Translations under genes and position numbers: made by a program | Notes under the pieces: model-generated | Seen by the model: the letters and a program-made list of their open reading frames with translations, nothing else | Told to the model about the DNA's origin: nothing | The model's database searches: none | Shown: positions 47,601 to 57,216 of the stretch, in pieces | Numbering within the stretch: the first letter of the stretch is position 1 | Layout: each line of letters starts with the position of its first letter | NCBI RefSeq assembly: GCF_964355755.1 | Contig: NC_092670.1 | Coordinates: 11,531,201-11,595,200, forward strand | DNA: 64,000 nucleotides | Direction: 5' to 3' | From: Antedon mediterranea | Taxonomy: Eukaryota; Echinodermata; Crinoidea; Comatulida; Antedonidae

Positions 47601-48956
47601 CTGTGGCTGCGACAGGATCAGTTCCACGCCCCTGCTGGTATTTGTCGCAGCCAGACATAAGACAAAATGACTGTTATGAGTTCCTATCTTGACAACGCGA
47701 GCTCAGTGTCCTGTTGTTTGATTGCCTTAGTATAATTTATGCCTAATAGTCGGAAAAATAAAACTAAAAACAACCTATGCCGAAATTATAGTTTACGGTT
47801 GTTATGTTCACTTTATACATAGTCTTCTAACTGATTCTGATTCCATTTATTTGTTTTAAAATAATACATGTTTTCTTCACTGAATCTCTGTTGATGAAAA
47901 TGAAAATACAATCACCATTTCGTTGAACATCGATTATCATAAATCGGTTGTTTAAAATTAATTTACAGTGAATACAAAAGCAAAATTAATCAATTGGAAA
48001 GCGAATGCATTAATATTGCAAATTAACATCAGTGAATACAAAGTGTCATCTCAGGCATGTTAAAGTCGTCGCTTTGTAATAATATTTCGTCGTCCTTTGT
48101 CTTTGCACCACCTGTCACAACGTTTGAATAATAGTATTATCAGTGTTTCAAAATGCGATAGGCAACATTAATACGTGCGATAGGCAGCGTTACAAAGTGC
48201 GTAGTCACCATTCAAAATGCGTTAGGCAGCCTTACAAAGTGCGATAGTTAGCGTTACAAGGTGCGATAAGCAGCGTTACAAAGTGCGATAGTCAGCGTTA
48301 CAAAGTGCAATATTAATTAATAAATGCGTAGTCACCATTCAAAGTGCGATAGGCATCGTTACACGTGCGATAGGCAGCGTTACAAAGTGCGTAGTCACCA
48401 TACATTCAAAGTGCGTTAGGCATCGTTACAAAGTGCGATAGTTAGCGTTACAAAGTGCGATAGTCAGCGTTACAAGGTGCGATAGGCAGCGTTACAAAGT
48501 GTGATAGGCAGCGTTACAAAGTGTGATAGGCAGCGTTACAAAGTGCGCGATAGGCCGATAGGCAGCATTAAAGTGCGATAGTCAGCATTAAGTTAAATTA
48601 ATAGTTGCCTAACTGGAACCGTGCCGGAGCAAGGTTTGAAAGACGATTAACTGTTATTTCAGTCACACCTGTCTTAAATCAGTAGGCTTTATTTGTAATT
48701 AGAAATAATTACGTTGAATTGTTTCATTTTTGTTGTAGGTTTTTACATAACAACGGCTTCCCTTTTATTTTGTGACGAGGTTCACCTGTATGGATTTTGG
48801 CCGTTCTCAACTGACATACACAATCGTCCGGCAGCCTATCATTACTTTGAAGATGTAAATTTAACTAGAGTATATCATGCGTTTAACCAGGAGTTTGATG
48901 AATTGCTCAATTTGCACATGGACGGTGTTCTGCAACTTCACGTCGATGATTGCTAA
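44620..48956 (+). CDS. ST8SIA-like: Alpha-2,8-sialyltransferase (ST8SIA family)
   Basis: Seven exons: 44620-44687, 45321-45575, 45879-46014, 46415-46524, 46759-46848, 47298-47539 and 48739-48956. Phases agree, giving 372 residues, the usual size. Family enzymes (GT29) transfer sialic acid from CMP-sialic acid to sialylated glycans in the Golgi. Visible: a short cytosolic start and one membrane anchor (about 7-32), type II topology; a stem with several N-x-S/T sites (NNT, NES, NVS); motif L about 163-195 ([26 protein letters not shown]); motif S about 297-323 ([25 protein letters not shown]); motif III HYFED (335-339); motif VS around His360; terminal Cys372. The family's cysteines Cys164, Cys178, Cys191, Cys312 and Cys372 are present. 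The stop codon overlaps the edge of a MITE. I cannot tell which ST8SIA subtype it is. Confidence 0.93.
45001..45154. mobile_element. Type 1 MITE in sialyltransferase intron 1
   Basis: AAGCTCTGTCTACACTATC at the left and GATAGTGTAGACAGAGCTT at the right, with TTA before and TTA after, consistent with a TA target. The interior has the family words AAATATGGTAGTC and TTTGTCACACAAAG. Confidence 0.88.
45155..45290. mobile_element. Type 2 MITE directly abutting the type 1 copy
   Basis: GACTTGACCAATGACAAGCGAC and its inverse TGATTGGTCAAATCATTTGC, with outer GCGTTGCGTC, match the family whose complete copy is at 49399-49579. The extreme left end is missing at the junction with the type 1 MITE. Confidence 0.7.
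47576..47735. repeat. Dispersed repeat with inverted core, sialyltransferase intron 6
   Basis: GAGATCAAAGGGTTTATCTG then GTGGCTGCGACA...TGTCGCAGCCAGACATAAG is the reverse complement of the core at 29928-30045. The tail GAGCTCAGTGTCCTGTTGTT is in the same orientation as there. Confidence 0.65.
48140..48585. repeat. 22 bp tandem repeat in sialyltransferase intron 6
   Basis: About 20 copies of GTTACAAAGTGCGATAGGCAGC with variants (GATAGTCAGC, GTAGTCACCATTC). The array ends about 150 bp before the last exon. Confidence 0.9.
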
Positions 48957-49085
48957 GCTCTGTCTACACTATCAAACTAGTTTGACAAGTTTACTAAATA
49001 TGGTAGCGATATGACGTCATCCTGTCCATATATGGGCACGTCACATTTTGTTTTCACATAAAGTTTGATAGTGTAGACAGAGCTT
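48955..49085. mobile_element. Type 1 MITE at the sialyltransferase stop codon
   Basis: The element starts AAGCTCTGTCTACACTATC directly after TGC-T, so the TAA stop is made of a target T or TA plus the first base(s) of the element. It ends GATAGTGTAGACAGAGCTT followed by TA. The 3' UTR therefore begins inside the MITE. Confidence 0.88.
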
Positions 49086-49087
49086 TA

Positions 49088-49198
49088 GGCTTGGTTCTCA
49101 CTCTATTGAGTACCAAACGCAAGTAGTTTGAGCAATCACGACGCGATGGTCAATTTTTCTCTTGCGTTGTGCGTAAGCCATTTTGATGCGTCTCGTCT
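49088..49198. mobile_element. Degenerate type 2 MITE abutting the type 1 copy
   Basis: GGCTTGGTTCTCACT at the left, then AAACGCAAGTAGTTTGAGCAATCACGACGCGATGGTCAA and TTGCGTTGTGCGTAAGC, are diverged forms of the element at 49399. It lies immediately after a type 1 MITE, as at 45154/45155. Confidence 0.6.
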
Positions 49199-49398
49199 AA
49201 TTGAATCTATTTAGGAAAATGTGGAGCCAATTATCATGGATTAGACTACATAATAAATTGGCAGGTGTTATACGTTTTGTAGACTACAGTACGTACACAG
49301 CCAGCCGCAGCCGCTTCCTAATTCTGACGTACCGTACATTTTTGACCAGTCGATACGTCCATAGACTTGTTAGAAAGAAGGTTGATTTCAATTCCCTA

Positions 49399-49579
49399 AA
49401 GCTTGGTTCCCACTAGAACGTAACGCGAGGACGTAAACGCAACTCAAGCGTTTTAACCAATGACAAGCGAAGTTATAGACAGTTAGCAATCACAAGCGAA
49501 TAAGCCATCGCTTGTGATTGGTCAATTCACTTGCGTTGTATTACGTCCTTGCGTTGCGTCGCTAGTGGGAACCACGCTT
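49399..49579. mobile_element. Complete type 2 MITE (181 bp)
   Basis: The inverted ends AAGCTTGGTTCCCACTAG and CTAGTGGGAACCACGCTT extend to about 47 bp and include ACGCGAGGACGTAAACGCAA and its counterpart. TA lies outside both ends (49397-49398, 49580-49581), so it fits a Tc1/mariner-type target. The interior pairs AACCAATGACAAGCGA with TCGCTTGTGATTGGTCAA. Confidence 0.88.
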
Positions 49580-52147
49580 TAGCGTCAAGGGAGTGGGTTG
49601 TGGGATTGTGATGCTTATAGTGTCTTCCGTTGTTGGAAGTAGAGGCTATAATCTTTCTCTCTGCATTTTGAATAAGTAAGGTAGGCCTATAGTTAGGATA
49701 TCAAATGTTGTAACTTCTCCTAATTTGTTGAGGAAATGGACTATGGCACTATGGCGATAATAAAAACAAGTACTGTATTACATAATGATTCTGTATTTTT
49801 TTATTTAAATAAATGAGTAAAATGATTAATTGGAACGAAAAAAAACAAACAATAAAGCAAAGATCTCGTGCTAAGTGGATAGAAGAGGCTGAAAAGCCAA
49901 CCAAATTTTTCTTAGGTCTCGAGAAAACTAACTTTACGAACAAATTAATAGACGAATTAATAGATGAAGAAAAAAAAAACTATATTGGACAATAAACTTA
50001 TAATAAAGGAAGTTGAGCATTTTTACAGTTCTTTATATAAAAAAAAAGATATAGAGCAAATAGATTTAAACGTATTAATAACAAACCAGAACTTCGAAAA
50101 AGTTTCAGAAGAAGAATCTCAAAAGCTTGAGAGTGAATTGACCTTAGCTGAGCTTACAAATGCACTCAATAAAATGAAAAACAACAAATCACCTGGAACA
50201 GACGGCTTTACGTCTGAATTTTTCAAGATTTTTTGGGGGAAACTGGGTGCTCTACTTCTTCGTTCTATGAAATATGGCTTTAAAACTTGTAATCTTTCAG
50301 TCACTCAAAAACAGGGAGCAATCACTCTAATCCCAAAGGCGAATAAATCAAGAAAAGAATTAAAAAATTGGCGTCCTATATCTTTATTAAATGTTGCTTA
50401 CAAAATTGCTTCATCGGCCATAGCAGAGAGGCTAAAATCTGTCTTTCCAAATATCAATTAATGAAAACCAAGCGGGATTTATAAAAGGAGAAAATGTTCG
50501 TATTTTATATGATATCCTCTCACTCTATGACGAAAAAAACCTACCTGGTCTCGTATTACTGGTAGATTTCGAGAAAGCTTTTGATTCCCTGGCGTTCAAA
50601 TTTATTGATAAGTGTTTGACCTTCTTTAATTTTGGACCAACTCTTAAGAAATGGTGTGGACTTTTTTACACGAATATCTCTTCATGCGTTCTAGTTAATG
50701 GACACCCCAGCAATTTTTTCAATATTGAAAGAGGTTGCAGACAGGGCGATCCGCTATCTCCATACCTTTTTATTCTGGGAGTGGAAATTCTAAACATGAT
50801 GGTACGCCAAAATATTAATATTAAAGGAGTAACAATTGATACCTCTGAGATTAAAATGTTACAATACGCAGATGACACTGCATTTATTCTGAACGGCTCA
50901 CACAAATCACTTACTGAATGCATGAGTACACTTTCAACATTTGAAAAGATGTCTGGTTTAAAAATTAACATTTCTAAATCCAAAGCAATATGGTTTGGAT
51001 TAAAAAAGTTCTCGAGTGAACAAATTAATACTAATTCAAATCTTGACTGGTGTGATAAAGGCCGTTTTGATTTTTTTGGTGTTACATTTGACTTAGAAAT
51101 AAGCAAAATGACTAAAATAAATGTTGAAGAGATAACTGGTAAAATTAGGTCTACTATCAATGTGTGGCGTAAGAGAAATCTTACTGTGTTGGGAAGATTA
51201 ACTGTGTTAAAATCTCTAATATTATCAAAACTTAATTATATTTTCACAATGTTGCCAAACCCTACTACAGCTTATCTAAATGAACTTAATAGGATGTTTT
51301 TTTAATTTTGTCTGGAAGGGAAAGGATAAAATCAAAAGAAATAAGCTAATTAGAGAGTATAAGGATGGCGGAATTAACATGATTGATATCTTCAGTTACA
51401 TAAAGGCATTTAAGATTAGTTGGATGCGAAGAATTTGTAACAACACTGGAATTCTCAATGTAGTTTTCAACAAAATATGCCATGGTAAAAAAACTGAATC
51501 AATCTTTGAATACGGCTCATGCATGATTCAGAGGCTGTCGAAAAATATGAACAATTTGTTCTGGAGAGATGTTCTCCATTCATGGTCCGAGTTTATTGCT
51601 ATTCATAATCCAACAGCATCTGCAAACTATAACGTACTAAAAGAACCAATATGGTTGAATGATTCGATTCTAATCAATAACTTTCCAATTTTTTACACCA
51701 ATTATTATGAGTGTGGCGTAAGGTTCATAAATGATTTAATCTCGGATAGAGGAACCTTGCTTAGTTATGAAAACTTCAAAACACACTATAAGGTGAAAAA
51801 AATAATTTCCTTAAATACTATGGATTAATTGATGCAATTATAACCAAATACCCTTCTTTGGGTACAGAAATAAATACTAAATTACAAAACCCAATAAATT
51901 TACCCATACTTGAAACCATAACCAAACCCCAAACAGGACGTAAAGCTTTTTATCGTTAGTTTATTCAAAACAAAGACTTTAACTGTAAAGCTAAACAAAA
52001 GTGGGGTAAAATCTTAAATGTTGAATTCTCGGAACATGAATGGGAAGAAATTAATGTTGCAACTTTTAATGTGACCGACAACGTAAACTTACGATGGTTC
52101 CAATACAGACTTAACAACAGTATCCTCACAACTAAAGTTTACCTTAA

Positions 52148-55062
52148 AATGGATATGAAAGGATTTTAAAATTTCACAAAAAGGACTTTGTATGAATCCT
52201 TTTAATGTTAATAAACAGCACACAAAAAATTAGATTCAAATACCTAGTAGAAATTGAGAAATAAACAAATTAAATTTTGGTATAAAACGTCCGCAAAATG
52301 GCCGACCAACTGGCACGCCATCTTAATTTTTATGAACGTTCTATACGCACGTACGAGATCGTCAAATTTAGAGTTTGAAACACCCGGGGTTGTAGCCACG
52401 GCAGCAGTCGTTTTGTGATTGGTTAATGAATTTTAATACAGTCCAATCACCGCCTTGTCTCGTTCGCGGACTGTGTGGTGTAAACAAAATAAACAAACCC
52501 ATGCTACACGAGACTCGCGTGTTGCAAGCTCCCTGTTGCTGCAGTCGTAGAAAATATCGATATTTCACAAATCAATAAAAAGTTATGTCTGCAAAGATTG
52601 TACGTGAAAAGAAGAAAGTGTGTATTTGTACTTCTCACACTAAACCACTCACGCAGACTACAAATTAGGCTAGGTCTAGTAGACTATAGTTTCTTCTAAA
52701 TTCGCTAGTAGTAGGCTAGGCCTACACATGGAGTTACTCCATGGCCTACAGTACAAGAGAGTAGCAGTCGCCGGTCCACCGACGAACCTCCAGGAAGTGG
52801 ACAAGGCGCGGGCGTAGACGTATGTAAAAGGCGACGTAAATAAAAAAGGTAAGCTTGTGTTGAACTTGTTTTTGGCTCTGACTTTTGTTATTGACTAATA
52901 TAGTAATATAATAATACTAATAATTAAAGTAGAGCAGAGGAGGTGAGGCCGAGAGGATTATTATAGTTTAGTTAGTAACTGTAGTGTAATTAAATAATAA
53001 CCTCTTTCTGTTTGTTACCAAGTCATAAAATATAATACTATAGGGCCTAGAGGTAGGATTGAATAAAAATAATAGTACATTTCCATCCATTTATTGGTCT
53101 TATCTTTGCAGATTTATGGAATCAACAGTACATGAGATGGCTTTGAAGAACTGTAAAATAGTACTAGTAATAAAATTGTAAACATCAAATTATATGGCAG
53201 AAATAGTGTGTGGAATGAATTTTATTGAACAAATGTATCATAATGAGTTTGGAACAAGCAGGATTTTTCAAACAGGACATAAATTACTTTTGAGACCTGA
53301 GTGATACATTTTAATTCTATCAACACCAGCCAGCTCCATCATATTCAAGAGATGGATTCTTTCATAAATGTCCATTGTACATAGTATTTGGCTAAATAAA
53401 TAAAAAAAGAAGTACAGTAGTGGTTTATTTGTTAATATACCCAGACCCATTTAGATGGTTAAAAACAAACACTATATGATGCACTGCTACTAGTGTACTG
53501 TCTGGTAGTACATTACCATAGTTACAGTATGACTGTAACCCTAGCACTCGCGTCTAAAGAATTCTATTATGCATATTTTACTATTCTTCATAAATATTTA
53601 GTTCTGTAATTTTAATTGTCTGCGCTCATTCTATACTTGGTGTCTTAGTATACTGCATAAATGTATCGTGCAAGCATGATCCAAGTAGCATCTATTATAA
53701 AGTACTCTGGGTATCTTTTTATTCACCTGAAAAAAGGAAAATGAATAAGCACATGTTTATCTGCCCTCAAAACAAAATAATAATTTAGTATTATGTAGGT
53801 TTGATCAACAGTTTAAAATAGCAATGCTCAGTATCTGTTACCTTAATATTATAATTTGACTCTAACATTTGCGCTTCCATTCCAATCAATAAATACATTT
53901 GCTTATCCCGTCCATCAATTATCATAATTGCACTCCAATTATAGACCTGTAGGTAGGTAAAAATACAAATGAATTGTTTATTTACTGTATACTGTACTGT
54001 ATATTGTACTGTATATGATACAAGCTGAAATACCCCTAACTAGGCCTGGCCTGTTATAACCTTTATTACTACATTAGAGAAAATCCAACTCTATTCATTT
54101 TATTGGGAATCATAATATTTAGTATTCAGTGTTGCCTAGCCTACTAGCTAGTAGGGCGGCATGTAATAACAAAAAAATATTTTAATAATACGTTAGTCAG
54201 GACACTACAGCACACAACAATATTAATAAACGTACTTATAAATAATGTGTATATACATAATACAGTAACACAATTGTGCTTACCATTAACACCCTCAACG
54301 ATACATCAAGGAGCATACGCTCTCAGCTCACCTCTGGCCGGGCGACTAAACACCGTATCCAGCAGTCATCACTACTAAAAAGGCCTAGGGCCTAGGCCTA
54401 GCTAGCCTAGCTCCAGGCCATGGCATTGTCAAACACCATTTACTCGTCCAACCGTTTCTTCAAAACGATGTTAACACCCGTGTTAACAAGACGATGTGGA
54501 CGAATTTCCATCAATTTCAGTTAATTACAACGAAATAATAATAAAATGAATGTTTCAATAATACGTGTATAATAAATAGCGAAATAAACATCGCTCGCGA
54601 GGAGGGTCGAGAGAGAGGCCAAGGTGGTCGACTCTGTGATTCTCACGCATGCGCAAAATAACTCCGTGTACCCAGCAAGATAGGCATTTGGCTATGAATT
54701 TCGTAAAAGATGGCCTTGAAAAACGAAATTAAAATCCGTTTTAAAAAAAACTTGGTTGATAATATGAATTAATTTTATTCGATTAGGCTAACATACTTAT
54801 CCAAGAATAAAAACATCAAAGCAATAAGTAATTACTACCATGCTTTTGCATCAATCAATGATTTCCTGCTAAATTCCTATCTCTGTAATACAAAAATAAC
54901 TTTTAGTGACGTCACAAAAAGTTTTTCACAGGTTTCTCAGGGGCGTTTTGAGGGCGTTGTCGTCCTCCAAAACATTAAGTATGACTATGGCAAGCTTAAA
55001 CCTGATTGATCTACACGTTGAGCCAATAAAATGATATTGTTAGGAACCCTTTCATATCCATT
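52148..55062. mobile_element. 2.9 kb TTAA-flanked element inserted in the LINE
   Basis: TTAA is at 52144-52147 and 55063-55066. The ends are perfect 15 bp inverted repeats, AATGGATATGAAAGG and CCTTTCATATCCATT. Removing the element and one TTAA joins KVYLK to IIKYIDEDN in one LINE frame, confirming insertion. TTAA targeting fits piggyBac or Kolobok types. No transposase frame is visible. The interior has a CG-richer block near 54585-54650 and a possible small spliced gene on the minus strand. Confidence 0.9.
53631..54316 (-). CDS. Possible three-exon small gene inside the TTAA element
   Basis: Three minus-strand segments, 54284-54316, 53842-53946 and 53631-53726, join in phase 0 with consensus sites (ATG/GTAAGC donor; CTACCTACAG acceptor; AAG/GTAACA donor; CCTTTTTTCAG acceptor). 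They give 77 residues. The middle exon encodes VYNWSAIMIIDGRDKQMYLL then IGMEAQMLESNYNIK, and the last VNKKIPRVLYNRCYLDHAC. I do not recognise the family. The upstream GC-richer stretch could be its promoter. It may be a host gene fragment captured by the transposable element, a gene of the element itself, or a chance splice pattern. The start codon choice (ATG at 54316) is uncertain because other upstream ATGs exist. Confidence 0.35.
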
Positions 55063-55639
55063 TTAAGATTATTAAGTACATCGACGAAGATAACAGCTCC
55101 TTTTGTAACATTAGAAGAGAAACAGTTTATCATTTATTCTGTAAATGTAATATCAGTAGATGGATAAGCAATTTTTTTTTTCAATGGTGTTCTCGAAATC
55201 TTGATATTCGTATATGTGTATCGGAAAGTGAACTGCTTTTTAGTAATACACCATCCAATAGGATTAATTTACTTTTGTCAATACTAAAGTTGTATATATA
55301 TAAGAGTAAGTTTTCGGGCCTCCTCTCACCCACCGGCCTCATAAGCTTTGTAAAATATTACTTTACAATTAAAAAATTTAGATGTTTGATTAATAATAGA
55401 GCCGAAGAATGGGAAGAGTGGAGTGCCTGGGATAATCTTCTGTAACATAGATTTGTATCACTCTATATCCTGACTTGATGTGCACAACTATATTTATTTT
55501 ATAAGAAGGTGTTTATATAGGAGAATTGATTATGTATAATTTTTATATTTTTTCTCTGTCTGCTTTTTTTTTTTTGTATTTCAATGTATTAAAGAAAGAT
55601 TGAAAATAAAAAATAAAAAAAATAAATAAAGCAAAGAAA

Positions 55640-56190
55640 GAAGAGCAGGCCGTTTGACCAGAACAGCCAAGTCAGTTTCCGTATACGTACCTGACAGTAT
55701 AGTGTCACGTATTTTCGTGTTCGTATTACGAATGCAGATAGTAATCAACGCAAAGTGTCTCGACCTTACCAGGTAGGCCTATCCATTTGTACACCTGGAC
55801 GAGAGAGGCAAACGCATTACGTGTATAGTCTGCGGGCATGTGTGTAAGGCTACGTTCACACCACACCGGCGTCCCGTGTGAATGCAGATCTAGATTAAGC
55901 TTGCTTCCCACTTGGACGCGACGCGTGTAATTTGACCAATCATGATTGGTCAACTTACCTGCGTTGCGCTAGAATTTCCCAAAGTTTACCTAAAAAAATG
56001 TAATTTAAAGCAAATGGTCAGCCAATGGATTTTTGGTTGAATTTAACCATTTATTTTGTGATTTTATAAGTGAAAACATTAATTTTTTTCGTTTTTTTTT
56101 CTATGGAACTGATTAACTTTATTAAAACTACAAATAACATATTCAAAGTCTGATTTAGTTTTTGGGGGACAATACATCTTTAATGTATTA
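55640..56190. other. Remnant repeats between two LINE fragments
   Basis: No gene is seen. 55890-55977 resembles a type 2 MITE end (AGCTTGCTTCCCACTTGGACG, TTTGACCAATCATGATTGG). 56162-56182 is an end of the GATGTATTGTCCC element family. The rest is unassigned. Confidence 0.45.
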
Positions 56191-56195
56191 TTTTT

Positions 56196-56725
56196 ATGTT
56201 AGTCCACCGCCGTCGGCGTTTCGATTTTTTATATTTTGTGAGCCCGCGTATTATACGTATGTGCCAAAATATTTATATTTTCGAAATTCGGTCTAGAACT
56301 TGCTTTAGATTAGAATGGAAATGTATTTTAAAATCAACACATGACATTAATGTAAATGATATACCTATTACAAACAATAAGGTCTTAAATATGACGTCTA
56401 GACAATTATATAGATTCATAATAGATGCTCAATATATTACACCTACGGCACAGGTTAAGTGGGAATCCATATTTGGTAATATGCCATGGACAAAAATATG
56501 GGTTAAGAAAGTTTCTGGTCTTAAAGAAAAAAAACTGGCACATTTTAATTTTAAATTGTTGCACAGAATATTGCCAACAAATGAAAGATTACATAGGTGG
56601 AGACTTGTAAATTCCCCATGTTGTGACACATGCAATGTTATTGAGAAGGATAAACATATGTTAGTAGAGTGCATAACAGTAAAATGTTTATGGAGAGAGA
56701 TAAACGAAATAATTAGAGCAGTAAG
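56196..56725 (+). pseudogene. C-terminal LINE fragment interrupted by foldback copy 2
   Basis: A frame running to the junction has WESIFGNMPWTKIWVKKV, LAHFNFKLLHRILPTNERLHRW and a zinc-knuckle CCDTCNVIEKDKHMLVEC, the C-terminal signature of L1/Tx1-like ORF2. It belongs to a different element from the one at 49800, with different sequence at the knuckle. The coding sequence stops abruptly at 56725 where the foldback starts. Open frame beyond that point comes from the foldback. Confidence 0.8.
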
Positions 56726-57216
56726 TATGGCAAGCCTCAGCTGTCTGAAGTATTCAAAATATTATATTATTATATCATTTTTTTATTATATTATATATTG
56801 TATTGTAATGAATTATACGTTTTGCATTATATTACTTGATTTTAGCATTATATTATATCTATTTCTAATATATTATGTGAAAAATGTAACAAATTATTGA
56901 CTTTTTGTATTATATTATTTGGTTTTAGCATTATATTATGAACATTTAATATTATATTATATATAAAATACATTATATTATAATATAATTGTATTATATT
57001 AAACGCATTTACTTTACTTTATAACATACAACATTATTATATTATACGGATTCGTTAGTTATATTATTATTTTGTATGATGTTTATTATACGTCACGGCT
57101 TATTTCAGTTCTTCTAACTCTTTCTCTCCCTCCCCCTGTTCACTAGCAATCAGCGGCCGGCAGAATCTGAATTGTGTGACTGTTGAAGAATAACTACGTA
57201 CTAGGTCTAGGATGCT

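Larger units (their letters stand above)
49800..55635 (+). pseudogene. L1/Tx1-like LINE ORF2, 5'-truncated, frameshifted and split
   Basis: A reverse transcriptase is readable from 49813 in several frames. It shows RAKWIEEAEKPTKFF, then NNKSPGTDGFTSEFF (about 50180), NWRPISLLNVAYKI, ENQAGFIKG (about 50463), VDFEKAFDSL (about 50565), GCRQGDPLSPYLF (about 50735) and the catalytic YADDTAF (about 50866). These are the ordered RT motifs of non-LTR elements. Frame breaks occur at A-runs near 49971 and 51797, near 50458, and at a T-run near 51295, plus an in-frame TAG near 51957. The reading resumes at 55063 with FCNIRRETVYHLFCKC, a C-terminal CCHC-like motif, and ends about 55445. The 3' UTR is A-rich. 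No endonuclease is present. A 2.9 kb TTAA element interrupts it at 52148-55062. Confidence 0.88.

Noticed and set aside
48140-48585. CRISPR-like array
   Set aside because: Units are contiguous without unique spacers, and the genome is eukaryotic.
53268-53450. Additional 3' exon of the candidate gene in the TTAA element
   Set aside because: It lies beyond the stop of the proposed last exon and has only a weak acceptor (TTATTTAG), so it was not joined.
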